A stretch of DNA of 30,523 nt from DASZPL01 sp035550315. GTDB taxonomy: Bacteria; Actinomycetota; Actinomycetes; JAFAQI01. Positions 24,881 through 30,523 of the stretch are shown here, one piece after another. Below the pieces are notes generated by a model. That model was given only the letters and a program-made list of their open reading frames with translations, searched no databases and had not been told where the DNA came from. Where the stretch lies: NCBI GenBank assembly GCA_035550315.1, contig DASZPL010000103.1, forward strand, positions 1 through 30,523, written 5' to 3'. How positions within the stretch are numbered: the stretch's first letter is position 1; every line of letters starts with the position of its first letter. Made by a program: the position numbers and the translations under genes.

Positions 24881-25240
24881 CTAGACGCTAGTGGCCGAAT
24901 CCGGATCGTCCAGTTCACTGACGGTTGCCCAACTGTCGATGATGGCGAGTTCATCGATGCCGAGGACCGACACGATCCGGCGCAACGACCGCGGCGGGGC
25001 CACGACGGCCAGCCGGCGGCCGAGCCCAACCGCGTCCGCTGCGGCATCCACGAACAGCTGCACACCGCGGACGTCAACGAAGAGGTCGTCCGCGAAGCAC
25101 ATCAACAGCCAGCCTGGTCCCGGCGACCCGGCCACCGCCGCCTGCAGCTCACGACGTGCGCGGTCCTCCGTTGCGATGTCGAGATCGACCTCGACCCGCA
25201 GCACCACGGCGTCCAGCGATACGTCGCCAGGCGGGTTCAT
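24881..25240 (-). CDS. STAS-domain protein lacking the phosphorylatable serine
   Basis: A 119-residue single STAS domain (anti-sigma factor antagonist fold): strand VVLRVEVDLDIAT, strand WLLMCFADDLFVDVRGVQLF, then GRRLAVVAPPRSLRRIVSVLG. In SpoIIAA/RsbV the loop reads D-S-S-G with a phospho-Ser; here it is D56-V57-R58-G59, so the standard kinase switch cannot operate. It may be a constitutive binder, a ligand sensor or a partner of the GAF-ANTAR protein. ATG 25240 is chosen over the adjacent TTG at 25243. It begins the minus-strand unit with the GAF-ANTAR and DHA2 genes. Confidence 0.87.
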   Translation of the reverse strand: MNPPGDVSLDAVVLRVEVDLDIATEDRARRELQAAVAGSPGPGWLLMCFADDLFVDVRGVQLFVDAAADAVGLGRRLAVVAPPRSLRRIVSVLGIDELAIIDSWATVSELDDPDSATSV

Positions 25241-25304
25241 CAACCGCGTGAAAACCCGCTTCCGGCCGTGCCAATGGAGGATGATGGACTCCGACCCTGT
25301 TTGG

Positions 25305-25324
25305 GGCGTCGCCGAAGCAACGCC
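25305..25324 (-). promoter_or_regulatory. UUCG-capped leader hairpin upstream of STAS-ANTAR-exporter operon
   Basis: On the minus strand GGCGTTGC-TTCG-GCGACGCC forms an 8-bp stem (one G-U pair) closed by the very stable C(UUCG)G tetraloop, about 65 nt before the STAS ATG. It is not followed by a T-run. It could be an attenuator element, a stability element or part of the upstream gene's 3' end. Confidence 0.5.
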
Positions 25325-25345
25325 GGCACCGCGGACACAGGGCGG

Positions 25346-25358
25346 TTGATTAGATCAA
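25346..25358. promoter_or_regulatory. A/T-rich palindrome TTGAT-TAG-ATCAA
   Basis: A 5-bp-arm palindrome with 3-bp spacer, strikingly A/T-rich compared with its surroundings, lies about 106 bp upstream of the STAS start. It may mark the promoter or an operator for the STAS-ANTAR-exporter operon. Confidence 0.3.
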
Positions 25359-25391
25359 TCGACGGACGCTTGGCCCATCATCACTCACCTT

Positions 25392-25417
25392 ATCCCGCGA
25401 CGACCGATTCGCGGGAT
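25392..25417 (-). terminator. Hairpin terminator candidate after the quinone-oxidoreductase-like gene
   Basis: Perfect 9-bp stem ATCCCGCGA/TCGCGGGAT with an 8-nt loop, beginning 3 nt after the TAG of the minus-strand gene at 25421. There is no T-run, which is common for actinobacterial terminators. It would separate this gene from the downstream codirectional STAS operon. Confidence 0.6.
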
Positions 25418-25420
25418 GTT

Positions 25421-26407
25421 CTACGGGATCAGCACCACCTTGCCGGTGGCGCGGCGCTGGTCGAGCAGCGCCAACGCCTCGCCGGCGCGGTCGAACGGCA
25501 GCTGCGCGCCGACGATCGGCTTGATGAACCCGTCGGCGGCGAGCGTTGCGATCGCGTCCGCGGCCTCACGCCCGTAGGCCAGGCCCGAGCCGATCACGTA
25601 CTCCCCCCAGCCAGCGCCGACGACTTCGGTGTTGCGCAACAGCAGCCGGTTGACCTTGACCTCGGGGATCGGCCCGCCGGTGAAACCGACGACGACGAGG
25701 CGACCGCCGCGGCCGAGCGAGCGCAGGCTGTCGGTGAACCGGTCGCCGCCGACGGGGTCGATCACGACGTCGACGCCGCCACCGGTGAGCTCGAGCACCT
25801 CGTCCTTCCAGGGCCCGTCGGACCGGACGACGTCGGCGGCGCCGGCGGCGCGCGCGACCTTCGCCTTCTCATCTGTGGAAACCACGGCGATGGTGCGAGC
25901 GCCAAGCCCGTTGGCCACCTGGATCGTTGCCGTGCCGACACCGCCGGCGGCGCCGTGAATCAGCACGCTTTCGCCCGCGCGGAGCCGGCCGCGAGTGACC
26001 AGCGCAAAGTACGCCGTGTGGTAGTTCAGGATCAGTCCGGCACCCTGCGCGAAGTCGAGGCTGCCCGGCAACGCGAACGTCATCGTGGGCGGCGCCACCA
26101 CGACCTCGGCGAACCCGCCGAGCATGCAGAAGCCGGCGACCCGGTCGCCGGGCGTGAACCCGCTGCCGTCGCTGGCCGAGCGCACGACGCCGGCGACCTC
26201 GCTGCCGGGGACGAACGGCAGCTCCGGCTTCATCTGGTATTCGCCGCGGGTCTGCAGCAGCTCGGGAAACGAGACCCCAGCGGCCTTCACCTCGATGACC
26301 ACGCCGTGGCCCGGCGTCATCGGATGCTCGGGCGGCGGGTCCGGCAGCTCGACGAGGCGCAACGCCGTCGCCGGTCCGGTCAACTCGGTGATCTGGAGCG
26401 CGCGCAC
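25421..26407 (-). CDS. NADPH:quinone oxidoreductase-like MDR protein (zinc-independent)
   Basis: A 328-residue medium-chain dehydrogenase/reductase. The GroES-like N-terminal half (KAAGVSFPELLQTRGEYQ, PFVPGSEVAGVV) lacks the catalytic-zinc Cys/His set, and the Rossmann half carries GAAGGVG (152-158). VIDPVGGDRF and the ending GKVVLIP are typical of the quinone oxidoreductase subgroup. These cytoplasmic enzymes reduce quinones or enones using NADPH. Length is normal. The gene is divergent from the F420-type oxidoreductase over a 299-bp structured region and is followed by a hairpin terminator. Confidence 0.92.
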   Translation of the reverse strand: MRALQITELTGPATALRLVELPDPPPEHPMTPGHGVVIEVKAAGVSFPELLQTRGEYQMKPELPFVPGSEVAGVVRSASDGSGFTPGDRVAGFCMLGGFAEVVVAPPTMTFALPGSLDFAQGAGLILNYHTAYFALVTRGRLRAGESVLIHGAAGGVGTATIQVANGLGARTIAVVSTDEKAKVARAAGAADVVRSDGPWKDEVLELTGGGVDVVIDPVGGDRFTDSLRSLGRGGRLVVVGFTGGPIPEVKVNRLLLRNTEVVGAGWGEYVIGSGLAYGREAADAIATLAADGFIKPIVGAQLPFDRAGEALALLDQRRATGKVVLIP

Positions 26408-26432
26408 GCGCGGACGTTATCGCAACGTAGAG

Positions 26433-26507
26433 AGCCCCCGGGCGGGCCTCGGCAGCGCACTAGGCGGGAGCGAGGGCCGGCTGGACTGGGCCGGCAGCCC
26501 GGGGGCT
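26433..26507. ncRNA. Candidate structured RNA or cruciform: nested three-stem inverted repeat
   Basis: Outer stem is 11 bp perfect, AGCCCCCGGGC (26433-26443) with GCCCGGGGGCT (26497-26507). Inside, CCTCG/CGAGG (26447-26451/26471-26475) and GCCGGC/GCCGGC (26476-26481/26490-26495) complete a compact three-way junction. The strand is undetermined. It matches no RNA family I recognise; the GC-rich context makes chance stems possible. Confidence 0.3.
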
Positions 26508-26609
26508 GGTGACCGCCGTGGATTCGCCGTACACCTATCGGTGAATCGCACTGGTCGACCGACGGTGACTAGCGGACGGTCACCTCACGAGTCCAACGTC
26601 TACACAATG

Positions 26610-26700
26610 CCTGGACCACCTCCTCTCCCGTGTATCACCAGGGTAGGCCGGGAAGGGTCGGTACGCCGTCAATTTCGCCGACGGCGCGACACCGAGGAGG
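26610..26700 (+). promoter_or_regulatory. Leader with anti-Shine-Dalgarno element before the F420-type oxidoreductase
   Basis: CCTCCTC at 26619-26625 is the exact complement of the ribosome site GAGGAGG at 26694-26700. It sits in the loop of a CCTGG/CCAGG hairpin, and a second hairpin (26664-26686) lies between. Pairing would block initiation at GTG 26707, so translational control is possible. Confidence 0.35.
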
Positions 26701-26706
26701 CCGGTA

Positions 26707-27681
26707 GTGGTCGAGTGGGGCTACACGATGATGGGCGAGCAATCCGGCCCGCGCGCGCTGGTCAACGACGTCGTCGCCGCCGAGCGCGCCGGCTTCGACT
26801 TCGCGGTGATCTCCGACCACTACTTCCCGTGGCTGGACGCGCAGGGCCATTCGCCGTACACCTGGTCGGTCCTCGGTGCCGCCGCCTGGGCCACCGAGCG
26901 GATCCCGCTGATGACCTACGTGACCTGCCCGACGTTCCGCTACCACCCGGCGGTCGTCGCGCAGAAGGCGGCGACCATCCAGTTGCTCTCGCGAGGTCGG
27001 TTCACGCTTGGGCTCGGCGCCGGCGAAAATCTCAACGAGCACGTCGTGGGCGAGCCGTGGCCGGCAGTCGACGTCCGGCACGAACGGCTCGCGGAGGCGG
27101 TCGAAATCATCCGCTCGCTGTTCGGCGGCGGCTATGTGAACCACCGCGGCAAGCACTTCACCGTCGAATCGGCGCGGCTGTGGGACCTGCCCGATTCGCC
27201 GCCGCCCGTCGGGATCGCGGTTTCCGGCAAGCAGTCCTGCGCTCTGGCCGGCCGGCTCGCCGACGTCATGATCGCGGTCGAGCCCGACGCCGAGCTGGGC
27301 CAGATGTTCGACGCCGCGGGGGGTGCCGGCAAGCCGCGCGTAGGTCAGCTGCCGGTCAGCTATGACACCGACCGCGACAAGGCAATCCAGCGGGCGCACG
27401 AGAACTTCCGCTGGTTCGGCGGCGGCTGGAAAGTCAATGCCGAACTGCCGGGAACCGCCGCGTTCGACGCAGCGTCGCGATTCGTCCGGCCGGAGGACGT
27501 CGCCGACCAGGTGCCGTGTGGCGACGACGTCGAGGAGTACGCCGAGAAGCTGCAGCCCTTCCTCGACGCCGACTTCACGCACGTCGCGATCGTGCAAATC
27601 GGTGGCGACCAGCAGGCTGGGTTCGTCGACTGGGCCGAGCGGGCGCTGCTGCCGCGCCTGCGTCGGCTGTCCGCCGCATAG
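26707..27681 (+). CDS. F420-dependent LLM-class oxidoreductase (TIGR03557/G6PD-like group)
   Basis: A 324-residue luciferase-like TIM barrel. Features are VEWGYTMMGEQ at the start, AGFDFAVISDHYFPW (active-site His in SDHY), VTCPTFRYHPAVVAQKAAT, RFTLGLGAGENLNEHVVG and GVAVSGKQSCALAG-like phosphate-binding residues (IAVSGKQSCALAG). These are characteristic of the F420-dependent group that includes glucose-6-phosphate dehydrogenase-like enzymes. It acts in the cytoplasm with F420 as hydride acceptor; the substrate is not established. GTG 26707 is supported by GAGGAGG 6 nt upstream. Length is normal. It heads a plus-strand series of five genes. Confidence 0.93.
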   Translation: MVEWGYTMMGEQSGPRALVNDVVAAERAGFDFAVISDHYFPWLDAQGHSPYTWSVLGAAAWATERIPLMTYVTCPTFRYHPAVVAQKAATIQLLSRGRFTLGLGAGENLNEHVVGEPWPAVDVRHERLAEAVEIIRSLFGGGYVNHRGKHFTVESARLWDLPDSPPPVGIAVSGKQSCALAGRLADVMIAVEPDAELGQMFDAAGGAGKPRVGQLPVSYDTDRDKAIQRAHENFRWFGGGWKVNAELPGTAAFDAASRFVRPEDVADQVPCGDDVEEYAEKLQPFLDADFTHVAIVQIGGDQQAGFVDWAERALLPRLRRLSAA

Positions 27682-27762
27682 GGTCGGGCTAACCCCGCAG
27701 TCCGAAACGTCACGCCGGCGTTAGGCGTAAGTCAAGATCGCCCGGGCAGAAGGCGTGGCAGG

Positions 27763-27803
27763 GAGCAGTCTCGAGGGGAGCTGCTCAACGGCGGAGAGAC
27801 TGC
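27763..27803 (+). promoter_or_regulatory. Two mutually exclusive leader hairpins at the start of the RsbW-like gene
   Basis: Stem B pairs GCAGTCTC (27765-27772) with GAGACTGC (27796-27803), covering the 3' part of the Shine-Dalgarno GGAGAG (27793-27798) up to the base before GTG. Stem A pairs GAGCAG (27763-27768) with CTGCTC (27781-27786) and shares 27765-27768 with B. Formation of A would free the ribosome site. This is a sequence-level prediction only. Confidence 0.4.
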
Positions 27804-28211
27804 GTGGTGGAGACTTTGGTAGCGCCGCGGGTCGGGCGCCGACAACTCTCGTTGGACCGGACGCCTGATGCGCCGCGGCTAGCGCGGGCGCAGGTCGCTG
27901 CGGTCTGCGCCGATTTCCCGGCTGAGATGCGCGACAACGCCGTCCTGCTGACCTCCGAGCTCGTCAGCAACGCCATCAAACACGGCCGTGGCCAGATCAG
28001 CCTGGACCTCGAGTGGGACGTCGACGAGGTCCACGTCCACGTCCACGACACCGGTACGAAGCCGATCGTGATGGCTCCGGACTGGGACCTGGGCGCCGCC
28101 AGCGGCCGGGGCCTACAGCTGGTCGCTGCACTCGCGACCGCCTGGGGTGTCGAGCATCGCAATGACGGTCGCGGGAAGGTCGTCTGGTTCCGGCTGCACC
28201 GCCAGCGCTGA
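27804..28211 (+). CDS. RsbW-like ATP-binding protein (HATPase_c, anti-sigma type)
   Basis: A 135-residue GHKL ATPase of the RsbW/SpoIIAB kind: N box LLTSELVSNAIKHG (48-61, Asn56), G1 HDTGTKP (81-87, Asp82), G2 SGRGLQLVAAL (100-110). It lacks a histidine-kinase dimerisation domain. Such proteins are Ser/Thr kinases or anti-sigma factors that phosphorylate a STAS partner; the nearby STAS proteins at 15354 and 24881 both lack the target Ser, so the partner is not identified. The GTG start is supported by GGAGAG at 27793-27798 with a 5-nt spacer. It is codirectional with and 122 bp after the F420-type gene. Confidence 0.88.
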   Translation: MVETLVAPRVGRRQLSLDRTPDAPRLARAQVAAVCADFPAEMRDNAVLLTSELVSNAIKHGRGQISLDLEWDVDEVHVHVHDTGTKPIVMAPDWDLGAASGRGLQLVAALATAWGVEHRNDGRGKVVWFRLHRQR

Positions 28212-28242
28212 GCCGTCCACGCGCACCTGACACAGTCGCGGT

Positions 28243-28734
28243 ATGACCACTGCCTTCGATGACCTGCTGGCCGACAACGAGCGCTACGCCGAAGCGCGGC
28301 CGGGCGAACCGGCCGGGCAGGCGGGCCGGCGGCTTGCCGTCGTCACCTGTATGGACCCCCGACTCGATCCGTTGCGGATGCTCGGCCTGGGCGCGGGCGA
28401 CGCGGTCGTGCTGCGCAACGCCGGCGGCCGGGTCACCGACGACGTACTAGCCGCGCTCACACTCGCCCGGCATCTGCTGGGCGTCGACCGAATCCTGGTC
28501 GTCCCGCACACCAAGTGCCGAATGGCGGTGCCGCATCCGGACGCGCTGCACGACGCAGTCCGCGAGGCCGGCGGGCCGGATACGCACGCGTTGTCGTTCC
28601 TGACAGCCGCCGACCAGGCCCTGGCGCTGCACGACGACCTCGCCCGGCTACGGTCATCGCCGTACCTCGAAGGCGCGAAGATTGCGGGCTATATCTACGA
28701 CGTCGCGACCGGACGGCTCACGCCCGGTGAATGA
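28243..28734 (+). CDS. Beta-class carbonic anhydrase
   Basis: A 163-residue beta carbonic anhydrase. Zinc ligands Cys36, His89 and Cys92 are present in VTCMDPR and PHTKCRMA, and the Asp38-Arg40 catalytic dyad lies in CMDPR. LRNAGGRVTDDVL follows as in the small actinobacterial type, and the length is normal for it. It hydrates CO2 to bicarbonate reversibly in the cytoplasm, supplying bicarbonate for carboxylases or pH control. The ATG lies 31 bp after the RsbW-like gene; the 4-bp ATGA overlap at its end couples it to the SDR gene. Confidence 0.93.
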   Translation: MTTAFDDLLADNERYAEARPGEPAGQAGRRLAVVTCMDPRLDPLRMLGLGAGDAVVLRNAGGRVTDDVLAALTLARHLLGVDRILVVPHTKCRMAVPHPDALHDAVREAGGPDTHALSFLTAADQALALHDDLARLRSSPYLEGAKIAGYIYDVATGRLTPGE

Positions 28735-29771
28735 ATCGCGCGGCGCCGTGGTACGTCCTCTTCGTGGCGCCGGAACGCAAAGTCGTGGTCGTGACCGGCG
28801 GCAGCGCCGGGGTTGGGCGCGCCGTCGTCCGTGAGTTCGCGCATCACGGTTACGACGTCGCGATCCTCGCGCGTGGGCAGGCCGGCCTCGACGCCGCCGC
28901 CCGCGAGGTCAAGGACGCCGGTGGGGCGACGCTGCCGATCGCGGTGGACGTCGCCGACCCGGCCGCGGTCGACGCCGCCGCCGACCGGGTCGAGCGGGAG
29001 CTGGGCGAGATCGACGTCTGGGTCAACGTCGCCTTCGTTGGCGCGCTGCGGTTCTTCTGGGACACCGATGACGCGACCTACCGCCGGATCACCGAGGTCA
29101 CGTACTTCGGCCAGGTCAACGGCACCCGCGCGGCGCTCGCCCGGATGCGCCCCCGCGACCGCGGCGTCATCGTGCAGGTCGGCTCGGCACTGGCCTTCCG
29201 CGGGATCCCGCTGCAAGCGGCGTACTGCGGCGCGAAACACGCCGTGAAGGGCTTCACCGAGTCGGTGATCACCGAGCTGAAGCACGAGCGCAGCCGGGTG
29301 CGGGTCTGCATGGTGCAACTTCCCGGCGTCAACACGACGCAATTCACCTGGAACGACAACGCGTTCGCCTCATCGCCGCGACCGGTCGCGCCGGTGTTCC
29401 AGCCGGAGCCGGCGGCTCGCGCCGTACGGTTCCTGGCCGAGCACCCGCGGCGCAACCTGTGGGTCGGCGTGTCGACGGCGTACACGATCCTCGGCAACCG
29501 GGTCGCACCGTGGCTGCTCGATCTCTACCTAGCCCGCACCGGGGTGAAGGGTCAGCTGGCGGACGAGCCGAAGCCGCGCCACGGCTCCAACGTCTTCACC
29601 CCACGCGACGCCGACCAGGACCGCGGTGCGCACGGACCGTACGACGACCAGTCGCATCCGCACGACCCGTGGTCGTTCGCCTCGATGCACCGGCGGGTCA
29701 CCGCGACGGCTGGTGCGGTGGCAGGTCTCGCCGGCGTCGCCGCGGTGGCGGCGCGGCGCGCCCGCCGCTAG
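28731..29771 (+). CDS. SDR-family oxidoreductase with C-terminal hydrophobic helix
   Basis: A 346-residue short-chain dehydrogenase/reductase. TGGSAGVG (22-29) is the NAD(P)-binding loop; Ser152, Tyr165 and Lys169 (YCGAK) form the catalytic triad; VNVAFVG replaces the usual NNAG. Beyond the core (about 260) the chain continues with a proline-rich, charged segment (PRDADQDRGAHGPYDDQSHPH) and ends in a hydrophobic stretch followed by Arg residues (AVAGLAGVAAVAARRARR), suggesting a membrane tail. ATG 28731 overlaps the carbonic anhydrase stop; GTG 28764 would give a core starting MAPERKVVVVTGG. The GH15 gene starts 5 nt downstream, so a cotranscribed unit is likely. Substrate unknown. Confidence 0.9.
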   Translation: MNRAAPWYVLFVAPERKVVVVTGGSAGVGRAVVREFAHHGYDVAILARGQAGLDAAAREVKDAGGATLPIAVDVADPAAVDAAADRVERELGEIDVWVNVAFVGALRFFWDTDDATYRRITEVTYFGQVNGTRAALARMRPRDRGVIVQVGSALAFRGIPLQAAYCGAKHAVKGFTESVITELKHERSRVRVCMVQLPGVNTTQFTWNDNAFASSPRPVAPVFQPEPAARAVRFLAEHPRRNLWVGVSTAYTILGNRVAPWLLDLYLARTGVKGQLADEPKPRHGSNVFTPRDADQDRGAHGPYDDQSHPHDPWSFASMHRRVTATAGAVAGLAGVAAVAARRARR

Positions 29772-29776
29772 CGCAC

Positions 29777-30523
29777 GTGGCCGGCCACGGGACGCCGACC
29801 GAACGGCGCGACGGCTATCTGCCGATCGAGTGCTACGCCGCGCTCGGCGACGGCCGCACCGTCGCGCTCGTCGGCCTCGACGGGCAGATCGACTGGTGGC
29901 CGCTGCCGACGCTCGACGCCCCACCGGCGTTCGGCGCGCTGCTCGACCCGGCCGATGGCGGCCACGTGGCGCTGCGGCCGACGGGTGAGTTCACGACCAG
30001 CCGCCGCTACATCGAGGACACGAACGTCCTCGAGACCACGTTCCACGCCGAGACCGGCACGGTGCGCGTCACGGACGCGTTGTCGATCGGCCTCAACGGG
30101 TTGCTGCCGTGGGAGGAACTGGTCCGCAAGGTCGACGGCATCGACGGCACGGTCGATCTGCGGTGGGAGGTCGCGCCCGGCGACCGGCTGCGCACCGCAC
30201 AGCCATGGGTGGAAGCCCGCGACGACAGCGCGCTCGTGCACATCGGCGACCAGCACCTCGCTATCCGCTGCTTCGACCTCGGCACACCGGACGTCGAGCC
30301 GCATCGGGTGAGTGGCACCGTCACGGTCAAGGCCGGCGACGCCGGGCTGCTGGCGCTGACCGCGAGCGACGCCAGCCCGGTGATGTTGGCCCGGCCCGCC
30401 GAGCTGGCCGAGCACGTCGACCTGACGGTCACCCGCTGGCGGGAGTGGAGCCGCAACCTGCGGTACGACGGCGAGTGGCGCGACGCCGTCATCCGTTCCG
30501 CGCTCGCCTTGAAGCTGCTGGCG
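29777..30523 (+). CDS. Glycoside hydrolase family 15 (glucoamylase/trehalase) N-terminal part, cut by window end
   Basis: Open frame from GTG 29777 to the window end, 249 codons. The opening LPIECYAALGDGRTVALVGLDGQIDWWPLPTLD matches the N-terminal beta-sandwich start of bacterial GH15 proteins ('ie.yalIGdGrtaALVg.dGsIDWlclP.fDs'); VLETTFHAETGTVRVTDAL and the final WREWSRNLRYDGEWRDAVIRSALALKLL lead into the (alpha/alpha)6 barrel. Catalytic glutamates lie beyond the window. Actinobacterial members hydrolyse trehalose or alpha-glucans. No signal peptide, so cytoplasmic. It starts 5 nt after the SDR stop and is probably co-transcribed. Confidence 0.9.
   Translation, partial: MAGHGTPTERRDGYLPIECYAALGDGRTVALVGLDGQIDWWPLPTLDAPPAFGALLDPADGGHVALRPTGEFTTSRRYIEDTNVLETTFHAETGTVRVTDALSIGLNGLLPWEELVRKVDGIDGTVDLRWEVAPGDRLRTAQPWVEARDDSALVHIGDQHLAIRCFDLGTPDVEPHRVSGTVTVKAGDAGLLALTASDASPVMLARPAELAEHVDLTVTRWREWSRNLRYDGEWRDAVIRSALALKLLA

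Larger units (their letters stand above)
26408..26706. other. Structured 299-bp divergent intergenic region
   Basis: No gene is seen. It holds several inverted repeats: a nested set at 26433-26507; GATTCGCCG/CGGTGAATC (26521-26547, one G-U pair, 9-nt loop); GGTGAC/GTCACC (26564-26584); CCTGG/CCAGG (26610-26642); and CGCCGTC/GACGGCG (26664-26686). TACACAAT at 26601 resembles a -10. The Shine-Dalgarno GAGGAGG (26694-26700) precedes the GTG at 26707. Confidence 0.6.

Noticed and set aside
25241..25391. Paired hexaloop ANTAR target hairpins
   Set aside because: No two adjacent six-nucleotide loops with the expected A1/G4 pattern could be seen; only the UUCG hairpin is convincing.
26433..26507. 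tRNA gene
   Set aside because: Length is right, but the stems do not form a cloverleaf, and no T-loop GTTCRA or anticodon arm is present.

Overview
The window is high-GC DNA with strong third-position G/C bias, frequent GTG starts, 4-bp start/stop overlaps and almost no intergenic space. Together with the gene families (two F420-type luciferase-like oxidoreductases, a DUF222/13E12 HNH protein, DUF3099, a TIGR02960-type ECF sigma factor with a SnoaL tail, GAF-ANTAR and STAS regulators, a HelR-type RNA polymerase motor, a PhoP/PhoR-like pair) this points to a chromosomal segment of a free-living actinomycete. The order cannot be fixed from the sequence. I see no rRNA, tRNA, CRISPR array, insertion sequence, integrase or phage module.

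Layout. 1-7269: metabolic and accessory genes in alternating orientation: a YdeI-like fragment, a luciferase-like oxidoreductase, a small unknown ORF, a DUF222 protein with a decayed HNH zinc site, DUF3099, a SnoaL-like protein, a DUF2269-like membrane protein, a nitronate monooxygenase, an exported phosphodiester glycosidase-like protein and a crotonase lacking both usual glutamates. 7310-15584: the most coherent unit, a tightly overlapped operon encoding a MacA-like adaptor, a MacB-type ATPase, a MacB-type permease, a DUF5666-like lipoprotein, a second adaptor with an enlarged hairpin, a PhoP-like response regulator and a PhoR-like kinase, followed by a half-length STAS protein. Its promoter region carries three YTCA-type elements spaced exactly 11 bp, the geometry of OmpR/PhoB-family operators.

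15573-22584: an ECF sigma gene divergent from a DHFR/RibD-like gene, an aldo/keto reductase, a membrane-anchored unknown protein with a DUF421 protein, an MFS transporter, and a HelR-like RNA polymerase-recycling ATPase. 22587-25417 (minus strand): an apparent STAS - GAF-ANTAR - DHA2 drug-exporter operon with gaps of 3 and 2 nt, preceded by a leader with a UUCG-capped hairpin. 25421-30523: a quinone-oxidoreductase-like gene, a 299-bp structured divergent region, an F420-type oxidoreductase, an RsbW-like ATPase behind a possible translation-occluding leader, a beta carbonic anhydrase, an SDR with a C-terminal hydrophobic helix, and the start of a GH15 glucoamylase/trehalase cut by the window end.

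Themes. Envelope stress and export (the MacAB-like operon, two MFS pumps), regulation (two-component system, ECF sigma, STAS/HATPase, ANTAR) and redox enzymes dominate. All seven convergent gene pairs meet with overlapping or nearly touching stop codons, so there is no room for terminators between them. The best candidates for something under-described are the two-adaptor exporter/two-component operon with its shared Gly/Phe-rich tails, the ANTAR-STAS-exporter operon, and the structured leaders at 26433-26706 and 27763-27803. All functions are inferred from motifs read by eye; no database search was possible.
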